A stretch of 64,000 nucleotides of DNA from Thuidium tamariscinum (lineage: Eukaryota > Streptophyta > Bryopsida > Hypnales > Thuidiaceae), in contig OX344749.2 of the NCBI GenBank assembly GCA_947034885.2, forward strand, positions 26,427,501 through 26,491,500, written 5' to 3'. Position 1 is the first letter of the stretch. Each line of letters begins with the position of its first letter. Of the stretch, positions 26,801-41,800 are shown in pieces. The translations under genes and the position numbers were made by a program. Under the pieces are notes generated by a model that was not told where the DNA came from, searched no databases, and saw nothing but the letters and a program-made list of their open reading frames with translations.

Positions 26801-29800
26801 TTTTCAAATGATTTACTAGATTATTTGTTATGGCCTTATCAAAATCTTACAAATTATTGTAGTTTGGTTATTCAAAGTTTAAAACAAAATAAAACCAAAA
26901 GACAACATTAATTGTCAATCAATAAATGATACAAACTTAAACATTTTTTATTTTTAAATATTCATTGATTTTATTCGAAAGGATAAAATTATATATATCA
27001 TTAAAAAAAAATTAGCAACCTTTAGATCGGGTTCAAGCTTTTGGATATGTGCTTCAAGAATTGCACTATAAATATGAGCAAGAGCAAAGTCAGCTGGAAA
27101 TTGAATTTCAAAAACATTGAAGAGTGAAATGAATCTAGGATCAACATGATTACGTGCACCTCCAGGTCGCCCCATTGCAGATATGAATTGTGTATCTAAA
27201 ATTCTTTTCCAATTCAAATCCTTCCTACAGTAAATAATATAGAAATTCCATTTAGATACATGTGTCTATTATTTGAAAATTTATTATAATTTTGATATGT
27301 CCATACATATCTTTATAAATATTTTATATTTTATTTAGTTGTACTTACTTAAGAAAATATCATTTCTAGTCATTCATTGAATCAAGAAATTGAAATTTGG
27401 TAAACTAACTCTTACCCTCTATCATAAATTCCTCCCTTTTCTACCAAAAGCTTAAGCATAGCAATTGGTTGTTGTGTTCCATAGGTATCTACTTTTGGCA
27501 TGTTCATATCATCCATAAAAACAATCATTCTTCTATTAAGAGAAGGACCATAGTCGGTCTACAAGAAAAAATTTGTATTCACAAAATGTTTTTAATCAAG
27601 TTGCTGGAATCTATTTTTTATGTTTATAAAATAATTGAATTTTAAACTTTCCATTTAAATTAAAATACCTTAGTACGCTTCTCTACAGAATCTTCAATTG
27701 AGTTTTGAACATCAAGAGAGTTTGTTCGACTACTGAAATTCATATTCAGAACAAGAAATTTTCCTGAATCCAATGTACTAAAATACTTTTGAATAATAAC
27801 AGTTTTGGCAGTCCCACTTTCACCTACAAATAATATTGACTTGCCATGCTGCAATTCATCTTCAAACCATTACATTAATCAATACCTATTCTAATATTTT
27901 TAAATTTCTATTGTCATATAAAAAAATTAATTGAATGATCAAAATGAACTTTGTTGTATTGGTTTGATTTGACATTTAGGTGCCAAAAATGAATTTCTGC
28001 ATCACATTATCATAATCCAAATCATCTTGCACCGTTCACAAGATGGCATATGGGACTTTCTACAAAAATGATTAATAATACATGTTGAATTTGACCTTTA
28101 TTTATGATATAAGTAAAGAAAAAGTAATTTGACTATTGGTTTGAATAGACAAACTTGGGCAAGAGTATCAATAATCCATGTTGATCGACATGTATCAAGA
28201 GTAGGCACCAATATTTTGGCAAAGGCTCCGTCTAGTGGAGGCTGCAATGAAATGAAATATCCATCAATAAATTCTTATAAATGATCAATATAGTAACAAG
28301 TATATTTTTTTAATTTAATAATTTTGTTAAAATTTTGATTTGAAATTAAACAAAAGCATTAAAATACTTGAATTAACATATTTACTTTTATTTTGAGTTA
28401 GAGTTTCTAAAACATTTGAATAATTTCCATTCTAATATACTACACAACAAAGACAATGAGGCATTGAGTTTCCTTCATTGATTGTCTCCCCTCCTCAAAG
28501 TAGCCAACAATATAACATCCCTTACTATCCATTGAAAATAGTTTGCCATACTTAGTGTACATATAGAGAGAGACATACACACATATGTAGATTGATATTT
28601 AATTGTGGTAAATTTTCTAAGGGTCTAAAGAACCCAACCCACTTTGTAACTTTTGAAAATTTGTGTAGGCTTTAAAGACTTCATACTTTTATTAGAATAA
28701 TTGTATAAATTTCTCACAAGAATACCTAAAATCATCAAGATTTAATGTGTGAAGCTTATCTAAAATCATTTTAGAAAGCATTGTAAAAATTTAATTTGAT
28801 TAGTTTGTAAAAATAAATTGTGTCAAATCAATAAACCAAAAACATTATGTAATATAAAAATCAATGAATTATAATTGACTGAAGGAATCAACACCTATAA
28901 AAATCTTTGAACCATTCCATCTTATCCACCAAAACATAATTTTGAAGATAATTATTTGCAGTATAAAAAATCATACAAAGTTTCTTACAACTTAATTTCT
29001 TAAATTCTCAAATCAAAACAGAATGCTTTATATCTATTGCTTGAAAATATATTTATAAATTCTTCTCTTTCCAGGTACAATTAACTTATTTTCAAATACT
29101 TTTTCTAAAACAAACAAGTTATAGGGTAGTAGAGTACACATATTGTTTCTATGACAATCTCAAAAAAAAAATATAAAAATAAAAACTTGAAGTTTAGGAA
29201 TTATTATTATATAATTTTTATATAATTGGTGCAAGGCTCTACTCTGAAATTTTAATAGAATATTTTAGAATAATATATTCAAAGCTAAATGCAGGTCCTA
29301 TTATTAGATGAATAAAAACTTGTTGAATATAAAGATTTTAGCCTTGCTTTGAGATACATTGTTTCTACCATTGGATTAGTGTTGCTTTAGATTAAACAAT
29401 GAAATTCTTTTAGTAGGATTGCTACTATGTGAGTCTAAGAGTGTGGGCTCATGAGCCTAAAAGACTACATACCTATAGTATGAAAACTTTCTATAATTAT
29501 AATGGAATTATATTATATTTATCTTAATTCTAGGTGTATATGTCATAATCACCATCAATGGTTGTTGTATATTTACTTATATACATGCTCAAGGTTCACA
29601 TACTCGCATCTTCATGCTCACATACTAGCATTCACTACAAGGGAAACTGCATCCTATTTGACAGTTATTTTGACATAATTCTATCAATTCTGTTGTAGAT
29701 TAGGAGTACCTGTTTCAGACACTTTTTTGGCAGGATTTTGTCAATTCGACTGTCAATTAGGACAAAGATACATATGAACAAATCTTCTTCTCACTCCTTT

Positions 29801-32800
29801 GCCACTGTGGATTTTTTTCCACGTCACTTATTCCAAAAAATCTATTTTTCAAGGATTTAATAAAATAATTGAAATAATGTCTAGGAAAAAAACTAGATGG
29901 AATTTTGTTAGATGAACGATAAATTTTTAGATGAAATACTTTTGGATGATTAAATTTTTTAATTAAATTTATTATCAACTTTCAAAATTGTTGACCAAAA
30001 TAAATTAAGATCATGGAGTTAATATATTCACTAAATTGTTTTGCTCTATAAACTATTTGTGTTTTGAAAAAAGAATGGAGAAGAGAAGCTCCTTATATAT
30101 ACATACGGAGGTAGAAGGTCAATCAACCCATATGGAATATATGAATTCTTGAAGTTGTGAGCGCTCATAGATAAGTTAAAAATCCAAAATTTTGTATTAA
30201 AATTAGGATTTCAGACCTCATTTAAGCATAGTAGAATGTTTTTTTTCAAAAACATTTGAACTAGGACTACCTAGAAATAGGAATTGTGTTAAAACTAGGA
30301 CTTTAGACCTCATTTAGGCATAGTATAATGTATTTTTTCAAAAAGAATTGAACTAACATTAGTTATAAAATCAATTAAAGTTTTGCGTACAAAAATCCAT
30401 TTAACATTTCAAGTTTCCAATCAAAAGTTATGGACTTTCAAAGAGGTGTTTGAAATTGTTCTTATTATATTTTTTCAAACTTTCTTTTTGAAATTTGTCC
30501 ATAAATTTTGATTAGAAACTTTAAATGTCAAACGGATTTTTGTGCTTGAAACTCCAATTTATATTCTAATTAATCTTAATTCAAATGTTTTTGAAAAAAG
30601 ACATTCTACTATGCTTAAATGAGGTCTGAAATCCTAATTTTAATACAAAATTTTGGGTTTTTAACTTAACTATGAGCTCTCATAACTTCAAGAATTCATG
30701 TAGTTCACATGGATTGGTCGACCTCCAACCACTCCAATATATATAGAGAGAGCTTTACTCCCCTATAAACAAGTAATGCTAAGGTGTTGATGATGATTGG
30801 TTAAAGATATCAATGACATTTTGTATCTAAAATAAAAATTATATGTAAAATCTTGTTAGGTTTCTATGAAGACATTAACCTTACTTGTCAAAATTGATTG
30901 AGAAATTGACAAGAATATGGCAAACATTGCAATATTGACCACATTGATAAAGTGCCAACTTTCAAAAGTTGTGGCTGTCATTTCGGACATTAGGTTGTCA
31001 TTTTGGACACTTTTTAGTCAAAAATTCTATAGATTAGGGCCCATTTTCCTTGTAGTGATTGTTGTCAATTCAATGTTCTAAAGGGACAAAGATTAATATG
31101 ATTTAAATTTTATGTTGTAACATCAAAGTAAATTATTGATTTTTTGAAAGTTTACTTCAAAGACAATACAATTTTTATAGAAATTCTCATTCTATAGGAA
31201 AATATTGTATTTATCAAATTAGAAATCTTCTTCCTAAAGTAATGATTTGGCAAGCAAGCATTGAGCTTCTTATATAAATACAATAATGATAGATGCTTAT
31301 ATATTTATTGCATGTTTGAATTCTCCAAAGTTATAAAGTCTTGCAAACCTCATATACTGGCACAAGGGCCTCCCACGAACGCCACATTAGAGCTTCTACA
31401 TCAAAATGATATTCATATATAAGATCTGCTGGAAGTTGATTTGGAGGAAGTGGTTGATTTGGACTTGTTCCTAGGCCAGCTAACATCTTTACAAATCCAT
31501 CAAATCTATCACGATCTTTTACAACAATAGTTTGTACAATGCTACCACCAATAGACCATATTATACAATATATGAACAATGCTTCAAGAGCCTGTTGTAC
31601 ATACATATTTATCAAATAAAATAAAATAAACTCAAATATTAGACCCTAAATTTTTATGGAATAAATTTTTGTAGGCATAGATATTAGATTCCATTCAGTT
31701 ACTAAATAGTTACTAAGTTGTTGACCATTCATGTATCAATAAATTGTATATTTTTTTAAATAATAATATTATATTGATATATAATCATACATTAGATATG
31801 GTAGATTTATTCTTATATATATATATAATTGAATTTTTTTTAACATGATTAATGAATATATATACTTTTCACAATTTAATAATTAATATCTTTTGAAAAA
31901 ATATTTAATTAATGTAAAGTTCTACCATAAGTAAATAAAAGGATTGAAAACTTTAAAATATAGACATTATTAAGTCTTTTAGTCTTTAACATCTACAAGG
32001 TCCAAATTTTATTTTCAATCTCCTCTTGAGTTTTGTAGTTAGATAACTTCAAACAAAAGTCCAACCAAAAAATAATTGCAAAATCAAGGAAAAGATCCTA
32101 ATGGACTTAATTTCATTTTTATATAACATTTGGAATTTTGTGACAAAATTTTGTTTATTTTTCAATATGTATGTAATTTTTAGAGCATGCCCTAGTCACA
32201 TGTTCATGAATTTGTATTTGAAGATGTTACGATCTTGGTCTTTAACCCCTAAAGGTCACAGACTATGTCTTCACCAAAAACACACCAAGACTGTCATTTC
32301 TACTTCAAGCACTAAATTTTTGAAAAAAAATAGACACATGTAACTATAAAATCTTATAGTGCACTTGTGTGAAATGACGTGGAAAAAATTTCAGAATTTT
32401 TCACTATATAGATTGCAAGATATTAGCATTTGAATTGACAAAAACTTTTTTTTTGTCCCTGCAAAAAAGTGGGCAGTTGCACTTGACAAGGTCACATTTC
32501 TATGAAAAAATGTCCAAAATGGTGGTGCTTCTTTGGATTCATTCTTCACGTAAAGTTAGCTATATACTCAAAAAAATTTGCATCACTTGGAATTGTACAA
32601 CATATAGGAAAAAATTAATAAGTAGAAAAAAGTAGAGAGTGATTTAAAATACTAAATTGTTAAAATTTTATTTATAGAATAAGAAAATGTCAATCCCAAT
32701 GGTTGTAATATTGTGATAAACAATCAGCTTCCAAAGTTTTAATTTTTTTCCAAAAATATTTAAAATTGAGGAAAATAAAGGCTTTCAAGGTTTATTTTAG

Positions 32801-35800
32801 AGTAGAGAATCCACAACCGCCCGCAAACTAAATCTCTTTATAAATTTCATCTCGTAAATAAAAATAGAGTGATTCAAAGCTTTCTTTATATATGTACATC
32901 GAGAAAACCAATTTTTAATTTTTAATTTTTCAAGAAAAAAATTTATAAGAAATTTTTGGACTGCCCGCCAACCAATGAAAACTACGTATCATGCAATAAT
33001 TTTTTGACCATGTAGTCAAAAGTTATAAAAATTGTTAGGCCTTAAAGCTACTCCTTGGGCACATGTTTTTTGAAAATTTCAATGAAAAAAAATAAAAACT
33101 CCATCTATAGTGAGCTACCCAGAATTGATATGTTGCCAAAAAACGCAATTTGGTTCTTTAGGGGTTAAATCCTAATGATCAGTTTTTAAAAAATTAAATA
33201 AAAAAAAATCCTAATGATCATTGCAACATTCAATGGTATTTTTCAATCTTTATGGAGCATTTTTGTTCACAAATATTTTTTTCTATTTAAAAATATATAT
33301 ATTAATTTGGATTATTTTTTGAACAAGTGTATTGCAATTAGAAACTACTATTGCCTAATCTTCTTTTAGATGAGATGAATAGGAAGTTTACAAAATCATT
33401 GAACCAATAGAAAAAATTATTATCATAGGAAAATTATGATATTTTCATGATATTAAGTCTACTTAATCTTTGGGGTTATTAAGATAAAATCAAATTATAT
33501 ATTGAATATGTTTGGTAAATTCTAAAGCATTTCACTTTATGAAATTTATTTGAGATTGTTGTATAAACATCTCATCAAATTTAAAAGTAGATTTGATTTT
33601 CCATAATAGTAAATATAATCTATTTACATGAAAACTTCAAAAAGATTTATAAGGTATATATATTTTCTAAACATAATCTATTTTCATGAAAGCCATCTTT
33701 GGTTATTAGGGACTAAGATGTATGAATGTATAAAGAGATTTAAAATAATTAAGTTCAACTAATTTAAGGCTTATATTTTCATGTAAAAATTGAAAAAATA
33801 ATATAATAACTACTATAGAAAATATTTGTATAATGTAGCTTGTTTGACTTCATCTAAGGTTGTCTTTGACAACATTGTATGGCAGTTACTGCCACTTTTC
33901 AGCTCATTGTGACAAACTGTGTCACAATGAGCTGAAAAACTAAAAAAAATTAAAAATTGACACAAACCCCCCAATCTGATTTAAACATAAAATTAAATTT
34001 TTTTTTTAACCCCTCTCCCCACCCAATCTGATATAAGTATTAAATTTTAAGTTTTAAAATTGTTTAAATTTATAAATCCTCCCTCCCCCCACCCTCTTAT
34101 AATTCTGAGAGGGTGGGTTGGGAGACAAAGATTATGGGACAATGACATTCAGTATTAGTACCATATTCGTATCTGTATCCGTATTCTGAACCCGTACTCT
34201 GAACCCGTATCCTGTACCTGTATACTATACCGTATCCTGTATCGTATCCTGTACCGTATCCATATCCGACGGTTGTTGATTTTTCTTGGAGGGGGGGTGG
34301 GATTTAAAAAAATTCAAATCCAATGGCTGCTGATTTTTCTGATGAGGGAGGGGGTAGGAAAATTAACAAAAAGAAGTGACAGCCACTTTTCGTCACATTG
34401 TCTTTCTATATTTGGCAACAATAAAATGAATACTATGTTATAGACCACCTAGTAGATTCCTTGCAACGTATGCATCAACTTATTTATATTTCATTTCATG
34501 TATTAAAGTATGATCTTATAACTAAAGAATAATTGGATTAAAGTAAGTGTTGATAGTGAGATTATTGATAGTATCTAAGGATTTAAGAAAATCTTACTGG
34601 AGCTTGTCTAATTTTTGTTTCGCCTGATAAAATCACTTCTAACATAGTGCACAATTGCCGAGCCATATTGAGATTTGTGAGGGGAATTGTTTGAAGTAGT
34701 GGTTTGGTGAGCTCATTCATGACAAGTCCCTCCAAAACAAAATCTATACATGCTAGTACATACTTATCAAAGTGTTCTCTCAATTGCTCCATTTCTTCTG
34801 GCCTAAAAAAATGAATTTTAAACAAACTTCAAAATAATTGCAAATACTTGAACAAATGTTTTTCAAGTCATATTCAATAAACATTAAATTTGAATGATTT
34901 TTTTGGGGGGGCTTGTTTGTAGTTTCTACCTATCTTTATCTCGAGAATTACACCATTTCCAAATATAGGGTTTGTAACCTAAATTTTTGGAGTCCACAAA
35001 TACCATCCCACATCGACTAACTGTAGCTGGTGAAGCATATTGAAGATCATACACCTAATTAAACAATTGTATAGTTTAATATTATAAATGCATCCTTGAA
35101 AAGATTACACATATACATAGATAGATAAATAGATAGATGGATAGATATTTGTATGTGTATGAGATTATTTCAATTTCAAACTTAAATTTTCTTATTACTA
35201 CAAATAAAGAATTAATCACCTCAAATAACAACTTGCAATGATTTTGGACACGAATTCGTTCGCCATTTGGAAGAGTTAGAAGTTTATTATCATCCATTAC
35301 ACTATTCATATCTTCTACCCATAGTGCATCAACATCACCATCAAAAACTAGGTAGTATCTGCATCCACATTTATCAACCAAGATAATTACAAATAGCTAA
35401 ATCTATCAAATTTATCATATAAAATATGATTGTTTAAAGTGAGACCAAGAAAAATATTAATATTCTTTACCATTTTAATATGGTATTATATATTTAATAT
35501 TAAAAATTGACAATGTGAAATACCTATCATTTTCATGGCCTTGTTGTAAAGGCTTATTAATTTCTCGAAATATACTTGATAATAAACCATCCGTCCAATC
35601 ACGAGTATCAGGGTCTACCAAACACAAATTTTGATACCTTTGATTTTATCATAATTATATGATTGTCATTAAAGATAGTAGGTTTATGAGGGATATTATC
35701 TATGCATATTTCATATTATGGGTGATTACAAAAAAAATATGTCAGTCTTATTTTTGTCTCCAATTATGGATTTATTTACTAGAACATTTGTATCATACCT

Positions 35801-38800
35801 ACAAACCACTTGAGGTTCATAAAAGAAATAAGCATGATTATTTTATACCTTGTATATTTTTTATATAATCCAAAAATAAAGTGTTATTTCTAAATATTTT
35901 AATTGGATGCTTATTTTACCATTTGGAAATCTTGATATTATTTTTAGCTAATAATGGAACAAACTTGGTATTTTGGCTCATCTTCTTTGATTATCACATA
36001 GATCAACAAGAATGTTTTAAAGAAATTAAAAAATTTAGTCTTGTTCACGATGTGATCAAATTGCGCTTCTTTATATTATAGTTATAGTGAACATCTATAA
36101 AATACTTGTACAATGATCATTTGTAGACTTTTTTTGATAAGACTTAAATGGTCAACTAGGGGTTACTTTATTTTTTTAAATAGACAATTTTAGAATCTTT
36201 ATCACATTTCAAGAATAGATGAGTACAAACCTTTGGTAGAAGACTAATTAAGACACTATTGGATTGTTTTTTTCTCCAAAATGGTGGATCTTCATTGTGG
36301 AGGTGTCAAGCTAAACAACATTTAAAATCCATCCAAACAATGTATGATTAAGTATCAACAAATCAAACTTAATTTGGCCAAATTTGACATTGGTCAATGT
36401 TATGCCAATAATATAATATAATACAAAAAATTTGCATACATCCTACAACAAGCCTTAAACCAATGGTACAAAATCTTTATGCAACAAGAATACAAGATGA
36501 CATTACCTTGGAATTTATAGTTTTTAGGCAAGTCATTTAGACAAGGTGCTTCCCTTGAGGCCCATGGTTGCATTCACCTCTTTGATAAGGCAATTAACCC
36601 CTAAAAGACCATTGTCCCTTTGGTGGACAAATGGGATTTTGGGCATGTACCTTTTTGATTTTTAAAATTTTTCTTGGAGATAGAAAAATTGAATATCTTT
36701 GTAAGAATATAATTTTTTTTTGAATCAGTGCATGGGAATGAAAGTTATGCCCAAATAAGGTCAAAACAAGGGAGAGTGAGCAGTTTGGGCAATACAAGCA
36801 ACACAAAAGAATTTACATTTTTTTTTTGAATTTTTTTTCTTACATATTATATTTTTTCTATCTATAAAGCTTTGATTCATTTCATTTGGATTTGTTATGA
36901 GAAAGTTATGAACATTCTTGTTTTTTGGGCAATTAGAGCATCTTTTTGAAAAAAATAACTTGTAGGATTCATTTATGAATGCAATTTTTCTATTTTTTTA
37001 TTTTTCTATTTTTTATTTCACTTGCTTGAAAAATATCACCATTAGGATTAGTGCATTTTAATTCCATCTAGAAGATATCAATATTCTAGATTTTCCTTCT
37101 ATATTGTACCTACTTCTACTTAACAATTTTCTTAAGAATGAAAATTAAGTTTTTCTAGATTTTTTTTTCCCCCTAGATTCTCAAATTTATTCTTCACTAG
37201 AAAGATTTAAATCTCAAAACTCTGTACTTTAAAAATCTAAAGTTAAAAATGTTCAAAAGTAAGAAAATCCAGTCCCACAACTTGTTGAAAAACTTGTTTT
37301 TTCTACTTTAAACACAAATGTCTTGCAATCTATGCGGTCAAAATTTTAAATTTTTTTTCACACTTTTTAATAATAGTGAGTTATAAGATACTACAGCTAG
37401 ATGTGCAAAAAAAAATTAAATTTTTTTACTATTTACTATAGAAATAGAAATTTTTAGTGTTTTTTGGTAGAAAAAAGACCTTGGTCCTGTAGGGGTTAAA
37501 TACCAAGTTCAACATTAGAGATACATGTTGTTTTATATTCAATTATTCAATTGAACATTGAACAACTGCATTGAATCAACAAGCATCATCTATACTATCT
37601 CGGAACATTAGAAATTGAAGAACTCTTATATTATGGCCAAATTTAGTAACTATTGTTTAATTCCAAATGACTTAGATGGAGTGACTAATAGGGTCCTATT
37701 GATTACAATAAAAAATAAGGCCATGAATTTCTTTGAGTCTCCTTTCAATCAATGTAGTGTCAAAACGGTCACAAATTCTTCTTTCCAATTTCAATTTTAG
37801 TAGAATGAAGTGTAGGACGGAGAACACTCCCGTAAAAAAGTTGACCTTATTTTGCAACTTTATCACATACTACGAGTGATTAAAAATTGAATAAAGAAAA
37901 CCAATTCAACTATCAATGTTAATTACAAACTTTGTGACTTTGGAAAAACAAAATTTGTGCCTATAAGTTTTGATTGTATGTACATTCTCAACATACATGG
38001 CATTATAGTCTTATGAAAGCATACTACCTAGGATAAATTATAAATTAGCACACATACATAGGTTGGATGATGCCTAATTGGCTAAAAGTCTGTACAGAGC
38101 CTCCTTTCAATTCCATTTCTATTATAGATTGGCTTTAGATCTTTGAAAGGGAGATTGTCCTTAGCAAATCTATACAACCTATAACTACTTTATATCTCAA
38201 CAAAGTACAAAGTCATCAGAACATGCCAGTGATTAAATTTAATGAAGCTAGTTGAATATGGCCATGTTGGATGGTCTTGAGTTTGTACAAAGATTCATAA
38301 ACATCTTATTTCTTGACAACAAAGTTTGAATAAGGTGGAAATACTTAGAACCATCAAAATAAGCAATTCAACATAGTTGGAGGCACTTTTATCTACAAAA
38401 ATATTTTTGTAGCATTAGAAATTGAAAGTCATAAATTTAAGAAAATGGATAAGGCATCTCATTTTCATCATATTTCAAAGACAAACTCTTTAAGGTACTA
38501 TAAATTGCACTGAAAAAAAATGACTTTGGTTTTGAAACCAAAGCTTAAATAAATCAAAAATCAATCAATTACAATCAAGTGTAGGGATGATTTGATGACA
38601 CTTTGGGAAGACACTTTAAGGGAAGTCTACCATATAGGATTGGAAAGATAAAAAATATTGGATGTTATTGCCTTAACCCCTAAAGGTTTTTGACTATGTT
38701 TTCACCAAAACCGCTTCAAAACTGTTATTTTTTAGACAACTATCAAATTTTTAGAAAAAGAACATTTTTAGACAAAAATAACCATAGGATCTTTTAGAAA

Positions 38801-41800
38801 ACAAGTTTAAGAATATGTGGAAAAAATTTCAGCAATTTTCACTGTGTAGATTGCAAGATATTAGTGTTTGAAGTGACAAAAATCATTTTTTTACCACCGC
38901 AAAAATCCGAGCAGCTGCACTTTAGAAGACCATATATTTGTGTGGTAAAATGTCCAAAATGATTGTAACTCTTTGGATTCATTTTTCAAGTGAAGTTGGC
39001 TACATGCTTGGAAATTTTCAGATCATTTGAAATTGTACAACATATAGGAAAAAAATAGTAAGTAGAAAGAAGTAGAAAATGAGCCAAAATACTAAATTAT
39101 TAACAATTTATTTATAGAATTAAAAGAAGACAATCCCAATGGTTGTAATGTTGTGTTAAAACAATATACACTCAATGTTTTTACTTTTTTTCAAAAATAT
39201 TAAAAATTGAATTAAATAAAGAATTTCAAACTTTTTTTGTAGTGTAGAGATTTTATAACTAGCCGAAACTACCTCAAACTAAAAATCCTCATAACTCTCG
39301 ACTCATTAATCAAAATGGAATGATTCAAAGGTTTCCACTTAGATAAAAATCAAAGAAACCAATTAAAAATTTTAATTTCTTAAAAAATTAATTTTTGAAG
39401 AATTTTTTTTTGCTGCCCCGGCTGCCCGTTGAGTAGAGAAATTACATATTAGCCAATAACTTTTTCACTATGTAGTCAAAAGTTATGAAAATTTTTGGGC
39501 CTTAAAGCTACTCCTTGGGCACATGTTGTGTAAAAATTTCAAAGAAAAAACCCCCAAAACTCCATTTGTAATGAGCTGCCCGAAATCACTATGTTGCCAA
39601 AAAACGTAGTTTGATCCTTTAGGGGTTAATTTTAAATTATAATAGAGTTTTTTTCATTGTTTTGTATTGAGGGATGATATGAATGTTACCTCGTCTTGCA
39701 TAATTGTATATGAAACTTTGGTAGTAACTTCATTCATTTTGTTCCCTAGCCTAGATTCCCCATTGGCAGTTAAGTTTGAAATTTTGGTTCCATAACTATA
39801 GTTTTATTCCCTTTTTGTTTTGAATAAATAAAATTTTAAAAAAAGACAATTTTATTTCCATTCTTGAATTTTTTTTAATGCTTTAAAAATAGAGAAATCA
39901 AAGAGTATTTTGGAAATTACCTATTAACTTTATTTGGATTTTAATCTTTTATAAGAAGTAAATTAGTCTTAATCCCTAAAAGACCATTTGTCCCTATCAA
40001 GGACAACTTGAATTTTGGGCAAGTACCTAGGATCTCAATTTTTGGCATGATTTTTTGAATTTTTTTTAAGAAAAATTAATTATCTTCATAGGAGTATAAT
40101 TTTTATTTCAATTGATGCCTAGAAACAAAATTTACGCTAGAAAATAAAAGTTTTGTTCAAAATTGGAAAGGCCAAGCAGCAAAAAAAATTCAAAAAATTT
40201 AATTTTTAATGTTTTATTTCTTTTGTTATAAATTGAATTTTTGTCTTCATGTAAAGTTTTGGTTCATTTCATTTGAATAAATCATTTGAAAATTATGGAC
40301 AATCTTCTCTTCTATAAAATCTAAGCATCTTCTTGAAAAAATGACTTTTAAGATATATTTATAAATGCATTTTGTACAATTTTTCAAAAAAAAATTCTAT
40401 ATGGTTTAATTTTCTTTTGATAACAATCTCACCATTGGAATTAGTATATTTTACTTCCATAGATCTTAGAGATATTAGTAATTCAGATTTTTGTTCTTTC
40501 ATGTACCTATTTCTATTTTATAATTTCAAAGAATGAAAATTATTGAATTTTTCATTGAATTTTTCTCCTAGAAATTTGATTCCTTACCATAGAGATTTAA
40601 AGCTCAAAAGTCTATTGTGCAAAAGTTTTAAGTTGAGAAGGTTCAAAGTCAACTAATCTAGTCTTGCAATGTGCTAATTTTTTTGTTTTTTTCCACTTTA
40701 AAGTTTAAACACAAATGTCTTGCAATTTGTGTAGTCTAAATTTCTAAAAAAATTCCATACATTTTCATACTTTTAAGGTGTAAGATCCTACAATTATATG
40801 TACACTTGAAAACAATTTTCAATTTTTTTCCTCTTTGCAATAGAAATGGTAGTTTTGATGTGTGTTTTGATGAAAAAAGGCCTTGGTCCTTTAGTGGTTA
40901 ATTTACTAGAAACACATCATTTTTCATCTTTTCATTTTTGCAATAGATAGTAATATTAAGAGATTATGTCAACTTAGCACATATTCAACAAGTTTTTTTT
41001 TAATGAACTTGATGTTAGTTATATACTATTCTTTGGACTATCACTCCTTAGGTTTTAAATAAGACTACATTACTATCATTATTAGTATTTTATAAAAAAA
41101 GTGGTACCCATGAGTCCGTAGAGTTCATGTGTAGGTTGAGCTTTAGAATTGATTATAAAAAGAGTTGTAGGATATTCCATCTTTGTTTGTGCTCTTGAAA
41201 GGGTTTCAAGAATGACAGTCTTCCCACCACCAGTTGGACCGACAACCATAGTAGTATGACGTGTGAGCATTGTTTCATATAATTGAATGACTTTGTCTAC
41301 TTGGTCTGTTGGATTTGTCATTACTAGGTATCCATGCTCCTGAAATCACCAAGAACATTTGTTTGTTTGTTTTTTAGGCTCAGGGGGGAGAGAGGATTAC
41401 AAACTTTTATATGAAAGTATAAATTTCATGGAAAATGTCATAGAAATCCATACCTAAGAACCCAACAAAGTAAGAGATGACAAAGGAAGTAAAGAAACTC
41501 ACCTAGAAGAATAAAGATCTATCTAGTGCAACCCTAATTTTCTTGGACTATATATAGTAGTCATAGGAAGCAATCAAAGTAGATTTAGCAAACAATTGCC
41601 TTCTATTGTATTCCGTTAAAGAAGTTGATCTTAAAACTAATTTAAAAAATTTAATTTATGATAAAATTAATGTATTACCGCTAAATCTTCTTCGACAACA
41701 TCATTAAATTGTGGATATCGCACACGAGGGCAATCCATCCCAGGAAAAAGATCACTTATAAGGCCTAAAAACAAAGGCACATCTTCAAAAGTAAACTTTG

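Larger units (their letters stand above)
29414..31064 (-). mobile_element. Mutator-like MITE A5, interrupted by a CACTA element
   Basis: The left part (29414-29632) is a family-A copy starting GATTGCTACTATGTGAG. Its right terminus is split by the CACTA element: CTAGCATT before it, GTTG after it. Removing the insertion with one ATT restores CTAGCATTGTTG, matching the family rule of CTAGC plus 7 bases. Its own target duplication is not clear. Confidence 0.75.
35615..41107 (-). other. Intron 11, 5.5 kb, largest in the gene part seen
   Basis: Holds elements B6, B7 and B8. The stretches 35.65-36.55 kb and 37.5-38.67 kb contain short plus-strand open frames with no recognised motif, and no structure I can define. 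Confidence 0.8.

Noticed and set aside
35659-36081. Two plus-strand frames of 66-69 codons as a nested gene in intron 11
   Set aside because: No start context, motif, splice pattern or conservation that I can see; expected by chance in long AT-rich introns.
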